The notes under the pieces: model-generated | The model's database searches: none | What the model was told of the DNA's origin: nothing | What the model saw: the letters and a program-made list of their open reading frames with translations, nothing else | Made by a program: the position numbers and the translations under genes | Shown here: positions 51,464 through 58,223 of the stretch, one piece after another | Numbering within the stretch: the first letter of the stretch is position 1 | How the letters are laid out: the number at the start of each line of letters is the position of its first letter | Source: CAYNKA01 sp964397655 | Lineage (GTDB): Bacteria > Spirochaetota > Spirochaetia > DTKZ01 | NCBI GenBank assembly: GCA_964397655.1 | Contig: CAYNKA010000013.1 | Coordinates: forward strand, 1-64,000 | Direction: 5' to 3' | DNA: 64,000 nucleotides

Positions 51464-52321
51464 ATGAAAGGAATGTACCGCCATCTGGTCTGGCTCCTCA
51501 GGGGAGTGAAGGTCTTCGCCCTCGTGGGCAAGAGCGGGACCGGAAAGAGCTTCAGGGCCAAGCTCCTCGCGCAGAAATACGGAATCGAACTCATCGTGGA
51601 CGACGGTCTCCTGATCCGGGACCAGAAGATCCTCGCGGGCAGGTCCTCGAAGAAGGAAAAGGCCTACATGGCGGCGGTGAAGACCGCCCTCTTCCACGAC
51701 AAGGACCACCGCAAGGAAGTCAGGCAGTGCATCGAGCGGCAGAGGTTCAAGCGCATACTCGTAATCGGGACCTCCGAAGGCATGGTCCGGAAGATCGCCA
51801 TGACCCTCGGCCTCCCGGCTCCCACGAAGATCATCCAGATCGAGGAGGTGGCCACCCAGGAGGAGATTCAGACCGCCCTCCATTACCGGAACGTCCACGG
51901 GAGGCACGTCATCCCGGTCCCGTCGATCGAGGTGAAGCGCAACTATCCGAAGACGATGGCGGACTCGATCAAGATCTTCCTCAAGCAGCAGTTCGGCCTC
52001 GTGAATCGCCCCCAGGTGTTCGAGAAGACCGTGGTCCGGCCGGAATTCAGCAAGAAGGGGATGGTCACCATCTCCGAGGCAGCCCTCACCCAGATGATCC
52101 TCCACTGCATCCAGGAATACAACAACCAGGTGAAGCTGAAAAAGGTCACCATAAAGAACGACGAAACCGCCTACCACATCGAACTGTCAATCGCCCTTCC
52201 CTACGGCACGGAGCTGGTGACGAGCATCTACGAGATGCAGAAATACATCATGGAGAGCATCGAACGGTTCACGGGAATCATGATCGGGGAATTGAACGTC
52301 ACTATCGACAGTATTACCTAA
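51464..52321 (+). CDS. P-loop NTPase fused to an Asp23-like domain
   Basis: The 285-residue protein starts at ATG 51464 (the frame is open further up but only to a promoter region). A Walker A motif GKSGTGKS at residues 22-29 opens an ATPase/kinase-like domain (IELIVDDGLLIRDQKILAG; FKRILVIGTSEGMVRKIAMTLGLP). From about residue 195 to the end, GMVTISEAALTQMILHCIQEY through YHIELSIALPYGTELVTSIYEMQKYIMESIERFTGIMIGELNVTI has the length and pattern of an Asp23 (alkaline shock protein, DUF322) domain. The combination is not one I recognise. Asp23-type domains act in envelope-stress or membrane-associated scaffolds. Confidence 0.7.
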   Translation: MKGMYRHLVWLLRGVKVFALVGKSGTGKSFRAKLLAQKYGIELIVDDGLLIRDQKILAGRSSKKEKAYMAAVKTALFHDKDHRKEVRQCIERQRFKRILVIGTSEGMVRKIAMTLGLPAPTKIIQIEEVATQEEIQTALHYRNVHGRHVIPVPSIEVKRNYPKTMADSIKIFLKQQFGLVNRPQVFEKTVVRPEFSKKGMVTISEAALTQMILHCIQEYNNQVKLKKVTIKNDETAYHIELSIALPYGTELVTSIYEMQKYIMESIERFTGIMIGELNVTIDSIT

Positions 52322-52370
52322 ACCTGCCGATAATATGGAAATGCGGAAATCGAAAAAAGGAGGATTACCG

Positions 52371-53561
52371 ATGAAAAAAGCCACGATTCCTGCCTGCTTC
52401 ATTTTCCTCTTCACGGTCGCGGCGCTGTCCGCTCAGACGCCGGCAATTCATGAAGCGACGACGGCGCATTACCGCATATACTCCGAAATTTCCGAGAAGG
52501 ACGCCCAGGATACCGGGAAGACCCTGGACGCACTTTTCAATCTTTTCAACTACGTGTTCCATTTCGAGACCGACACGCTGAAATCGAAACTGAGGGTGCG
52601 CGTGCTCGCGGACAAGAAGCGCTACGACGAGCATCTCGTCCGGGTCCTTGGCCAGACCCGCGACGACTTCATCTATCTCCATTACGCGGACATGGAAAAG
52701 AGCGAGCTCGTCGCCTTCTCCACCGATCCCGAATCGTTCCGGGAATCGTTGAACCATCAGGCTTTCATCCAGTTCATCCGCGCCTTCATCCCCAATCCGC
52801 CGCTCTGGCTCCGGGAAGGCTTCGCCGTCTTTTTCGAAAAAGTCGTCTACAATCCCCAAACGGCCCAGGCCGAGTACAAGGAAAACCTCGCATGGCTCGA
52901 CACGCTGAAGGCAATCAAGGCGAAAGGCGGGAACGCGGGTCTCATGAGCCTCGGCGACATGCTCGGCATGACCACGGAAAAGGCCAAGGAAAGGATCGAT
53001 GTTTTCTATCCCCAGGCCTGGGGGATGGTCTCCTTCCTCGCGAACTCCAACGACAAGGACCACACCCGCATCCTCTGGGACTCCATGAGCGCTCTGAAAC
53101 CGGACGCGGACCTGGACCAGAATGTTTCGGCCGTATACCGCAAGGCGTTCAAGTGGTACGACGAAGGGAGGCTGGCCGACGACTTTCTCGATTACCTTTC
53201 CAACAGGAAATCGTTCAGGACCCTGGTGCAGGAAGGAATCGACCATTACTCGAAGAACGAACTCGACAAGTCGGAGGAGTCCTTCGTAGGAGCGTCAGAA
53301 CTCGAGGACGAGAGCTATATTCCCTATTACTACCTCGGGCTCATCAATTACAGCCGCAAGAATTTCTCCGTGGCGGAACACTATTACAAGCAGGCGATGG
53401 AGAACGGCGCACAGCCTTCTCTCGTATTCTACGCCTTGGGGGTGAACTCCTTCGCGGCCAACAGGTTCGACGACGCCAGGAACTACCTGAACAAGACCAA
53501 GGAACTCGACGCGGCGTATGCGGAAAAGGCGGACGATCTTCTCAAGAGGATACAGAAATAG
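52371..53561 (+). CDS. Exported TPR protein with degenerate peptidase-MA-like domain
   Basis: The 396-residue protein starts at ATG 52371 with AAAGGAGG upstream and has a signal peptide (residues 1-21, ending LSAQ). The first half resembles peptidase-MA-like gluzincins: YRIYSEISEKDAQDTGKTLDAL, then FRESLNHQAFIQFIRAFIP and PPLWLREGFAVFFE. The zinc helix HExxH reads HQAFI, so catalysis is doubtful. The second half has TPR-like repeats (GIDHYSKNELDKSEESFVGASELED; YYLGLINYSRKNFSVAEHYYKQAMENG; ALGVNSFAANRFDDARNYLNKTKEL). It may be a periplasmic scaffold. It converges with the poly(A) polymerase gene, their ends 10 bp apart. Confidence 0.75.
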   Translation: MKKATIPACFIFLFTVAALSAQTPAIHEATTAHYRIYSEISEKDAQDTGKTLDALFNLFNYVFHFETDTLKSKLRVRVLADKKRYDEHLVRVLGQTRDDFIYLHYADMEKSELVAFSTDPESFRESLNHQAFIQFIRAFIPNPPLWLREGFAVFFEKVVYNPQTAQAEYKENLAWLDTLKAIKAKGGNAGLMSLGDMLGMTTEKAKERIDVFYPQAWGMVSFLANSNDKDHTRILWDSMSALKPDADLDQNVSAVYRKAFKWYDEGRLADDFLDYLSNRKSFRTLVQEGIDHYSKNELDKSEESFVGASELEDESYIPYYYLGLINYSRKNFSVAEHYYKQAMENGAQPSLVFYALGVNSFAANRFDDARNYLNKTKELDAAYAEKADDLLKRIQK

Positions 53562-53570
53562 GGGCTTCTC

Positions 53571-54650
53571 TCAGTTCGCCGTCAAAGGCCGGGGATGTCG
53601 GGGCTGCGGGTTTCGCGGCCCTTTCATCTTCGGCTTTTTTTTGCGGAAGAGGGAAACGACCGCGATGTCCACGTCCTTGTTCGAGGGAACGAGGGGGTGA
53701 AGGAATTCCTTCACGGCGTGGTAATAGTCCTTGAACATGAGCTTTTCGTTCCCGTGGCTTTTCGCGAGGTCCTCGAGATAGTCCTTCACGAGGGGAGCGA
53801 GGAGCTTATGCCTTTCAATCGATTCGTAGATGGACTCGTCCAGACCCTTCATGGTCTTGAAAAACCTTTCCTTGAAGTCCCCCTTGCCGAGGGCCTCCGC
53901 GAGGCGCGGCATCATGTGCCGGAGAAGGCCGTACTCGTAGAGGGCCTTAAGGATGACCGAGGAGGATCCGCATTGGAGGATCTTGAAAAGCTCTTCGGTG
54001 AGCCGCGACGAGGAACAGGGACCGAGCAGGTCCGCTTGGCTGCGAATCTTCCTTCGGGTGAAGAAAGGGATCTTGAAATCCAGGGACGCGGCGTACTTGA
54101 CCGCCCGGATCATCCTCACAGGATCTTCCTCGAAGATCCTCTTGAGCGGAATGAGCGGTTTGATCTTTCGTTTTCTGAGATCCTTGACGCCGCCTATGTA
54201 GTCGATGAGGATCTCGTCGATGGGACAGTAGTAGAGCGCGTTGAGAGTGAAGTCCCTCCTCTGCACGTCCTCCTGAATTGTCCCGAATTCGTTGTTCGAT
54301 TCGGCGTCCAGGGCGCGGTACGTGGACACTTCGATGATCTTTTCCTTGAAGTACACGTGTACGAGCCGGAAGCGCTTCCCGATGATCCGGGAATTCCGGA
54401 AAAGGCGTTTGATCTTGCGCGGATGGGCGTCCGTGACGACATCGAAATCCTTGGGCTTCTTGCCCACGAGAAGATCGCGTACCGCGCCGCCGACGATGAA
54501 AACGCTGTGTCCGGCCGATTTCAGCCGCACGGCTATCCTCACCGCGTCCGGATCTATGTCGGACCGCCTGATGTTGTGTTCTTTGGCGGTGTAGATTTCC
54601 GCGCGTTTCAGCGGTGAGCCTTTATTCGATGCACTGTAACGAACCAGCAA
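53571..54650 (-). CDS. pcnB: Poly(A) polymerase / tRNA nucleotidyltransferase family
   Basis: The 359-residue enzyme belongs to the class II nucleotidyltransferase family (PcnB/CCA-adding). The active-site strand is FIVGGAVRDLLVGKKPKDFDVVTDA, with the metal-binding DxD as DFD; RRDFTLNALYY and the following DPVRMIRAVKYAASLDF helix match poly(A) polymerases. The TTG start at 54650 gives MLVRYS, which fits the expected N-terminus; AGGA lies about ten bases upstream. A basic, Pro-rich tail is typical of PcnB. RNA polyadenylation marks RNAs for decay. A CCA-adding role cannot be excluded. Confidence 0.88.
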   Translation of the reverse strand: MLVRYSASNKGSPLKRAEIYTAKEHNIRRSDIDPDAVRIAVRLKSAGHSVFIVGGAVRDLLVGKKPKDFDVVTDAHPRKIKRLFRNSRIIGKRFRLVHVYFKEKIIEVSTYRALDAESNNEFGTIQEDVQRRDFTLNALYYCPIDEILIDYIGGVKDLRKRKIKPLIPLKRIFEEDPVRMIRAVKYAASLDFKIPFFTRRKIRSQADLLGPCSSSRLTEELFKILQCGSSSVILKALYEYGLLRHMMPRLAEALGKGDFKERFFKTMKGLDESIYESIERHKLLAPLVKDYLEDLAKSHGNEKLMFKDYYHAVKEFLHPLVPSNKDVDIAVVSLFRKKKPKMKGPRNPQPRHPRPLTAN

Positions 54651-54767
54651 CGATGTTCAGTCCTATTTTTTCGTGTTCGATTCGCACGCGGGATTCATAC
54701 TCCGCGGCTTGCTGCGATGTATGTCGATTGTTCAGTATAAGGAATTCCCGGAAAATTGGTCAAGAGC

Positions 54768-54879
54768 GGCGAAACAACCGTTTTCGGGGGCGGTTAACCG
54801 GAGCCTGCCCCGAGGCTCGTCGCGCGGACGCGCCGAGAGAGCCCCGTGAGTCAAAGCCCCCGAAAACGGTTGTTTCGCC
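54768..54879. repeat. 24-bp perfect inverted repeat with structured loop
   Basis: Arms at 54768-54791 and 54856-54879 are exact reverse complements for 24 bases (GGCGAAACAACCGTTTTCGG plus GGGC on the left). The 64-base loop holds further pairings (GAGCC/GGCTC, GCGCG/CGCGC). As RNA or extruded DNA this is a long cruciform/hairpin. It may be a REP-type or miniature element mobilised by the adjacent RAYT. Confidence 0.75.
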
Positions 54880-54901
54880 TTACGAGGGGGACGCTATGAG
54901 G

Positions 54902-54926
54902 CTCGCCGCCTCAAGGAGGCGGCGAG
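54902..54926. repeat. 11-bp GC hairpin
   Basis: CTCGCCGCCTC-AAG-GAGGCGGCGAG is a perfect 11-bp stem with a three-base loop, 23 bp after the larger inverted repeat. Confidence 0.7.
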
Positions 54927-55051
54927 GGTGGGCGAAGCGGAGGCACGGGGAGGGACGAGGGTGTGGGACGCTCGGCCGTCGGGAGAAGATTCGAAGCGAG
55001 GCGGTTTTCCTGACGCGCGCCGATAGGAGTACGGCGCGAGTGGTTTGACTG

Positions 55052-55061
55052 GGGACGGAGG
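55052..55061 (+). repeat. REP-like unit GGGACGGAGG, copy 1
   Basis: First of six copies of the decamer between 55052 and 58240; it sits in the context GGGGACGGAGGAGCGGCGG upstream of the RAYT gene. Confidence 0.55.
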
Positions 55062-55153
55062 AGCGGCGGACGAGGCGAGGGAGGGGATGTACCGTATTAT
55101 GAAGCACCTAATCGTTTCATTTTCATCCTATCGCTATGGTTTCTAGTAGACGA

Positions 55154-55163
55154 GGGACGGAGG
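55154..55163 (+). repeat. REP-like unit GGGACGGAGG, copy 2
   Basis: Exact copy in the context GACGAGGGACGGAGGAACGG, 117 bp before the RAYT start. Confidence 0.55.
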
Positions 55164-55201
55164 AACGGGGCGCCAAGAGGTGGGTTCCAAGATGGTGATG
55201 A

Positions 55202-55211
55202 GGGACGGAGG
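55202..55211 (+). repeat. REP-like unit GGGACGGAGG, copy 3
   Basis: Exact copy in the context GATGAGGGACGGAGGAGC, shortly before the TATAAT preceding the RAYT gene. Copies 2 and 3 share the extended form GAGGGACGGAGGA. Confidence 0.55.
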
Positions 55212-55270
55212 AGCTATAGCTATAATACTGAAGTTGAAGCAGCAACTGCTGAATTGTCGTAAAGAATGGT

Positions 55271-55792
55271 ATGAGAAAACCTCGTATTCTTCTCGAAGAC
55301 GGAATGTATCATGTCGTCGCTCGGGCCAACAGGCAGGAGTTCATCCTGAATTCCGATGAAATCAAGTCCATGTTCATGGATGTTGTCCGCAGGGCGAAAC
55401 TGAAATTTCGCTTCGATATCCAGAACTTCTGCATCATGAGCAATCACTTCCATTTCCTTATGAAGCCGGGAAAAGGAGAAAACCTGTCCAGGATCATGCA
55501 ATGGATCCTGTCGGTTTTCGCCCTGCGGTTCAACAAACGCTTCGCCTGGCACGGCCACGTCTGGTACGACCGCTTCAAGAGCAGGATCGTAGACGGATTG
55601 AGGGAATTTATCCATGCCTTCTGTTACATCGCCGAGAATCCGATCCGTGCAGGTATAACAAGGTTTCCTTGGGAATACCGCTTCAGCGGAGTGAACTGCC
55701 TACGCAACCTTGACTTCGACCTCATAGAAGAGCCTTCTCCAGTCTTGAGGTTGATGACTCCTTCCCTGTGTACGCCCTTTTTGCTTACCTGA
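55271..55792 (+). mobile_element. REP-associated tyrosine transposase (RAYT, Y1/IS200-like)
   Basis: The 173-residue protein is a Y1 HUH-type transposase of the RAYT family, which acts on REP sequences. The start of the fold is DGMYHVVARANRQEFIL, the HUH metal motif is MSNHFHFLMKP, and the catalytic tyrosine helix is FIHAFCYIAENPIRAGI, followed by WEYRFSG. Length fits a complete RAYT. No IS200-type ends or a TnpB gene are nearby, but GGGACGGAGG repeats flank it on both sides, as expected for a domesticated RAYT with its REPs. Confidence 0.88.
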
Positions 55793-55956
55793 ACCCGGTC
55801 AGTGAACAACCTTCAGCCTGCATTGCGAGATTTTATTCATCGAAGAAACGGTACAGAACGCGGTCAAGCCGGTGGAAAAGGAACTGCAGCACTCCTACAA
55901 GCTCCGAAGATCCGGAGAAGTGAAAGACCCAGGTCGAAATAAGTGTTGCGTCTTTC

Positions 55957-56061
55957 ATGAAATTCTTCAAAATAGCCGTCCCGGAAAAGACTATTCCCTT
56001 TTCGTGCGAATGGGACGAACAGCTCGGGGCCGTCGTGCTGAAGGAAGAGAAGACGGAATAG
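55957..56061 (+). CDS. Possible small protein, 34 residues
   Basis: An ATG-initiated frame encodes MKFFKIAVPEKTIPFSCEWD then EQLGAVVLKEEKTE. The amino-acid composition looks like real protein, and codon use resembles the neighbours, but there is no clear ribosome binding site. The frame stays open for about 11 codons upstream of the ATG. It could be a small gene or the tail of a decayed one. I cannot assign a function. Confidence 0.25.
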   Translation: MKFFKIAVPEKTIPFSCEWDEQLGAVVLKEEKTE

Positions 56062-56083
56062 CGGTTTTTTCGTCCCCGAGCTT

Positions 56084-56110
56084 CCTCCGTCCCTATTGGT
56101 GGGACGGAGG
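56084..56110. repeat. Palindromic REP (CCTCCGTCCC / GGGACGGAGG)
   Basis: Two REP units face each other as a perfect 10-bp stem with loop TATTGGT. This is the classic paired (REPIN-like) arrangement and lies 300 bp downstream of the RAYT gene. Confidence 0.75.
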
Positions 56111-56123
56111 CAGGAAGATTCCT

Positions 56124-57506
56124 TCACCTGCGGCGGTTGGTTCGGGCGATGGCCTTGAGCCGCTCGAGGTCCGCCCAGGTGAAACCATCCCACTCCATCG
56201 GGAAGAAGGAATTGTCATGGAAGAGCGGCTCGTCAGCCAAAGGATATCGGGAGAGGCGAAGGCAATCCTCCCAGAGCGACGAGCCCGGGACGGGGGAGAA
56301 TTCGGCGAGCCTCACTCGGAGGCCAAACCTCAGGGCGTAGTGGATCGAATCCTCGGTTTCGTCCGCCCGCTGCCCCGGTAAGCCGGCCAAAATATAGACG
56401 GAGAGAGACTCCCCGGGGAAGCCCGCGGAGAGGAGAGCGTCGACCGCGGCGGGAAAGCTCTCAGGGAGGAACTTGCCGTCGTGGGCTTCGTGGAAGTCCG
56501 CGGAGGCGCTCTCGAAGCCGAGCCTGACGTCCCGGAATCCGGCGTCGCGAAGGAGAAGAGCGGTCCGCCGATCGATGTACCGCACGTGGACCGCATTCGG
56601 GAGGTAGAACAGCGGGCCAGCCCCTGCCGGCCTTTGATCGGCCGGACCGTAGGTCTCGATCACCCGATCGAGGAAAGGGAAGAGGATGTCCTCCCTGCGG
56701 ACGAGAAGGGCGTCGTCGTAGAAGGCGAAATTCAGCGTGCCCAGGGTTACGGAGTCCCGAAGTGCTCGGAACAGGGAATCCGGGTCGCCAGGTTCGAAAT
56801 TCGGTGTAATCCGGTGCGACGCGCAGTAATCGCAGCGGAAGGGACAGCCAGCGTTGAGCCTGAGGACCTCGGCGTCCCGGAAAACCCCGGGTACGTGAAG
56901 AGGCGCCGAAGGCAAGCGTCCTCCGGGGGACGGCAGGCCGAGGCCGGTCAGGATCGAGCGGAGTTCAGGCTCGGCCTCCCCGCGGACGACGAAATCCGCC
57001 CCCGTAGCGCGGGCGCAATGCTCCGGCATGAGCGATGCGTAGATCCCGCCGACTGCGAGCGGTACCCGGGGGAAAACCGACCTGCAGGTCCGGGCCGCCT
57101 CACGGGCGCCGAGATACCAGTAGGTCATGCCCGTGGAAAGGAGGATGAGGTCGGGCTGCCTTCCGCTGCCGCCTGCGGCCTCGATCGCTGCCCTGAAAGA
57201 CTCGGGGATCATCCCGTACCTCGCGAAGGGCCGTTCACGCACGCCGGCCACCGAAGAGGGGGCGGGCACGACTTTGCGGAAGAACTTCCCGGTCCCGTCC
57301 GGCTTGCGTTTCGGCGCGCCGAGGATCGCGGCCGAAGCCGGATCTTCGTAGTCGAGGCCGTTCACGAAGACGACGTCCCAGCCGGAGTCGGCGAGCCACT
57401 TCCCGATTCTGAGCAGTCCATAGGGCTTGAGGAAAAGATCGTAGAGGGCGTAGTCGTAGACGGGCGGCTGGACGAGCAGCGCTTTGGGAGAGTCAGGTCC
57501 TTTCAT
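56124..57506 (-). CDS. B12-binding-type radical SAM protein
   Basis: The 460-residue enzyme starts at ATG 57506 (a longer frame overlaps the amidotransferase gene and is rejected). The N-terminal domain looks cobalamin-binding-like (KALLVQPPVYDYALYDLFLKPYGLLRIGKWLADSGWDVVFVN ... LILLSTGMTYWYLGAREAARTC). A radical SAM barrel follows with LNAGCPFRCDYCASHRITPNF, a C-x3-C-x2-C cluster motif, and later GFESASADFHEAHDGKFLPESF. The classic DxHxxG cobalamin ligand is not seen, so cobalamin use is uncertain. It overlaps the amidotransferase gene by 4 bp. Substrate unknown. Confidence 0.85.
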   Translation of the reverse strand: MKGPDSPKALLVQPPVYDYALYDLFLKPYGLLRIGKWLADSGWDVVFVNGLDYEDPASAAILGAPKRKPDGTGKFFRKVVPAPSSVAGVRERPFARYGMIPESFRAAIEAAGGSGRQPDLILLSTGMTYWYLGAREAARTCRSVFPRVPLAVGGIYASLMPEHCARATGADFVVRGEAEPELRSILTGLGLPSPGGRLPSAPLHVPGVFRDAEVLRLNAGCPFRCDYCASHRITPNFEPGDPDSLFRALRDSVTLGTLNFAFYDDALLVRREDILFPFLDRVIETYGPADQRPAGAGPLFYLPNAVHVRYIDRRTALLLRDAGFRDVRLGFESASADFHEAHDGKFLPESFPAAVDALLSAGFPGESLSVYILAGLPGQRADETEDSIHYALRFGLRVRLAEFSPVPGSSLWEDCLRLSRYPLADEPLFHDNSFFPMEWDGFTWADLERLKAIARTNRRR

Positions 57507-58216
57507 CGTCCGGAAAGGGAGAGCATCCAGCGGGCGGCCTCCGCGTGATGCGTGGGCTCGGTCAGGGTGGAGAGGGCCTCGTCCGTCTCCGAGGGGGAGA
57601 GTTCGTCGAAGTTCCCAGCCAGGAGGTGCGCGACGAAGTCCTTGCCGAATTCGGGATGACCTTGAAAGGTCAGGACGTGGTTTCCGATCGTGAAGCCCGC
57701 GAAGGGGCAATGGTCCGCCTCCGCGAAATTCTCCGCCTCTTCAGGGAGCCTCGTCACCTGGTCCCCGTGGCTGTAGGCGAGCTTGAACCCGGATTCGGGG
57801 AAACGCGCGGCCGCGCGTTTCCCGACGATCCTCGCCGAACGGATTCCGGAGCCCTTCCCGTCCGGAAACTTTTCGGCCCTTCCCCCCAGGGCCTGGGCTA
57901 TCATCTGATGGCCGAAGCAGATTCCCGCGAGACTCGCCCTGCGCCGATGCGCTTCGCGGATGAAGCCGGCCAAGGGCTCGATCCAGGGGAGCGAATCGTA
58001 GACCCCGGCCCTGCTTCCCGTCACGACGAAGAGATCGTCGCAAGCAACCCCGTCGCCGGAAAACGAGGGAAGCTCGCGGTCATAGGCCCGGTAGGTCCGA
58101 TATTCGAGGCCGGGTTGCACGGAATCGAACAGGTTCTCGAACATCCGGGAATAGGACGGAATCGACGGAGGAAGGATGCCCTCGAAGACGTCGCAGAGAA
58201 GTAGGCGGACGATCAT
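57503..58216 (-). CDS. Class I glutamine amidotransferase-like protein
   Basis: The 237-residue protein is a class I GATase domain like GuaA-N or the YP_ homologues acting on gamma-glutamyl compounds. The triad is visible: nucleophile Cys in ASLAGICFGHQMIAQALGG, and His/Glu in VLTFQGHPEFGKDF. The start ATG at 58216 gives MIVRLLLCDVFEG, a natural N-terminus; upstream frame is antisense to the helicase. It precedes and overlaps the radical SAM gene, so the pair is translated together. Possible joint role: modification of a small molecule or RNA base with glutamine-derived nitrogen. Confidence 0.85.
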   Translation of the reverse strand: MIVRLLLCDVFEGILPPSIPSYSRMFENLFDSVQPGLEYRTYRAYDRELPSFSGDGVACDDLFVVTGSRAGVYDSLPWIEPLAGFIREAHRRRASLAGICFGHQMIAQALGGRAEKFPDGKGSGIRSARIVGKRAAARFPESGFKLAYSHGDQVTRLPEEAENFAEADHCPFAGFTIGNHVLTFQGHPEFGKDFVAHLLAGNFDELSPSETDEALSTLTEPTHHAEAARWMLSLSGR

Positions 58217-58223
58217 GGGGCGA

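Larger units (their letters stand above)
54651..55270. other. Structured, gene-free repeat region before the RAYT gene
   Basis: About 620 bp without a credible protein. The first 110 bp are AT-balanced and probably carry the pcnB promoter. From 54768 on the DNA is GC-rich and highly structured: a 24-bp perfect inverted repeat, an 11-bp hairpin, and three GGGACGGAGG units. Open frames here are byproducts of the GC content. A TATAAT at 55221-55226 could be the -10 of the transposase gene. Confidence 0.6.
55793..56123. other. Gap after the RAYT gene
   Basis: This 331-bp gap holds one possible 34-codon reading frame (55957-56061), a T-run (about 56065-56070) and the palindromic REP at 56084-56110. 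The remainder shows no recognisable feature. Confidence 0.45.

Noticed and set aside
54880..55107. Small proteins in the structured region
   Set aside because: The frames follow the hairpins and simple G/C-rich composition, have no ribosome binding sites and no protein-like character.
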